Assembly: GCA_024644775.1 (NCBI GenBank)
Contig: JAHEHB010000106.1
Span: forward strand, 1 to 14,162
DNA from: Deltaproteobacteria bacterium
Lineage (GTDB): Bacteria; Desulfobacterota; Desulfobacteria; Desulfobacterales; SURF-15
DNA length: 14,162 nucleotides
Reading direction: 5' to 3'
In this document: positions 13,856 through 14,162 of the stretch, in pieces
Layout: each line of letters opens with the position of its first letter
Position numbering within the stretch: position 1 is the first letter of the stretch
Made by a program: the position numbers and the translations under genes
The notes under the pieces: generated by a model
The model's database searches: none
What the model was told of the DNA's origin: nothing
Seen by the model: the letters and a program-made list of their open reading frames with translations, nothing else

Positions 13856-14162
13856 TTAATCCGGCGGCTCCAGATTGATGCCGAGCATGGCCGGTGCCTC
13901 AGTTCCCTGTCTTCGCAACATGGAGGCCACCAGAACGAAAACGGTGAGCCCATAGGGTAACATCAAAAGCAGAGAAGAAGGAAGATTGGTCCCCATGGCT
14001 TGTAGACGAAGCTGAAACGCCATTATACCGCCGAACAGGTAAGCCCCTAGAACGGCTCGGCCGGGACGCCAGAAGGCGAAGATAACCAATGCCACGGCGA
14101 TCCAACCTCGGCCGCCGGAAATCCCTTTTGACCAAAGATGCGTGTATGCCAGGGATAAATAG
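13856..14162 (-). CDS. Nucleoside/simple-sugar ABC transporter permease, C-terminal part (NupQ/YufQ type)
   Basis: The frame is open to the right edge, so only the last 101 or so residues are seen. The stretch [17 protein letters not shown], then a basic loop and [19 protein letters not shown], then [21 protein letters not shown], matches the end of BmpA-type nucleoside permeases of the YufQ/NupQ kind (about 300 residues when complete). The final 15-20 residues ([12 protein letters not shown]) are also typical. It would pair with a second permease, presumably outside the window, and with the ATPase encoded after gpt. The gap to gpt is 29 nt. Confidence 0.88.
   Translation of the reverse strand, partial: YLSLAYTHLWSKGISGGRGWIAVALVIFAFWRPGRAVLGAYLFGGIMAFQLRLQAMGTNLPSSLLLMLPYGLTVFVLVASMLRRQGTEAPAMLGINLEPPD

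Noticed and set aside
1..14162. CRISPR arrays, tRNA or rRNA genes, riboswitches
   Set aside because: No regularly spaced identical repeats, cloverleaf or T-loop GTTCRA-type signatures, or known aptamer cores were seen on either strand.

Overview
The window reads as a chromosomal segment of a Gram-negative, probably anaerobic bacterium. Several proteins have periplasmic export signals, and one enzyme is a ferredoxin-domain dihydropyrimidine-dehydrogenase relative. The overall style (moderate GC, metabolic ABC clusters, MITE-like hairpins) fits a Desulfobacterota/deltaproteobacterial genome. That placement is inference; no rRNA or tRNA is present to fix it.

Region 1 (59-2257, all minus strand) is a small envelope-stress or metal-sensing unit. 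In transcription order it holds a Spy/CpxP-like periplasmic protein, an ECF sigma factor, a one-TM anti-sigma candidate and a second, larger membrane-anchored LTxxQ protein. The arrangement resembles CnrYXH (sigma, anti-sigma, periplasmic sensor). The larger LTxxQ protein is an internal tandem duplication with an exact 92-residue period. About 420 bp of repeat-rich intergenic DNA (2258-2680) separates this unit from region 2.

Region 2 (2681-9869, all minus strand) is a catabolic/uptake cluster. In transcription order: a PreA-like flavin/Fe-S oxidoreductase, a TIM-barrel isomerase/epimerase, a NitT/TauT-type ABC transporter (permease, NMT1/THI5-like binding protein, ATPase), a fumarylacetoacetate-hydrolase-family enzyme and a Gfo/Idh/MocA oxidoreductase. 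Most junctions are 13-30 nt, so it is probably one or two transcripts. The substrate cannot be read from the sequence. A 144-bp MITE-like palindromic element with a 4-bp target duplication sits between the ATPase and hydrolase genes.

Region 3 (about 9880-12008) looks horizontally acquired. A decaying ribbon-helix-helix antitoxin gene (ATA where ATG is expected, overrun C-terminus, no toxin partner) is divergent from a plus-strand AAA ATPase with a DUF234 nuclease-like C-terminus. Both genes have recognisable promoters. The ATPase promoter overlaps one of two 16-bp palindromic operators spaced exactly 30 bp apart.

Region 4 (12009-14162, minus strand) is a nucleoside/purine uptake and salvage operon running off the right edge: the C-terminus of a BmpA/NupQ-type permease, gpt (xanthine-guanine phosphoribosyltransferase) and a NupO/YufO-type double-ATPase gene. 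The last gene carries an internal deletion plus frameshift that removes the Q-loop region of its first nucleotide-binding domain, so it is probably broken.
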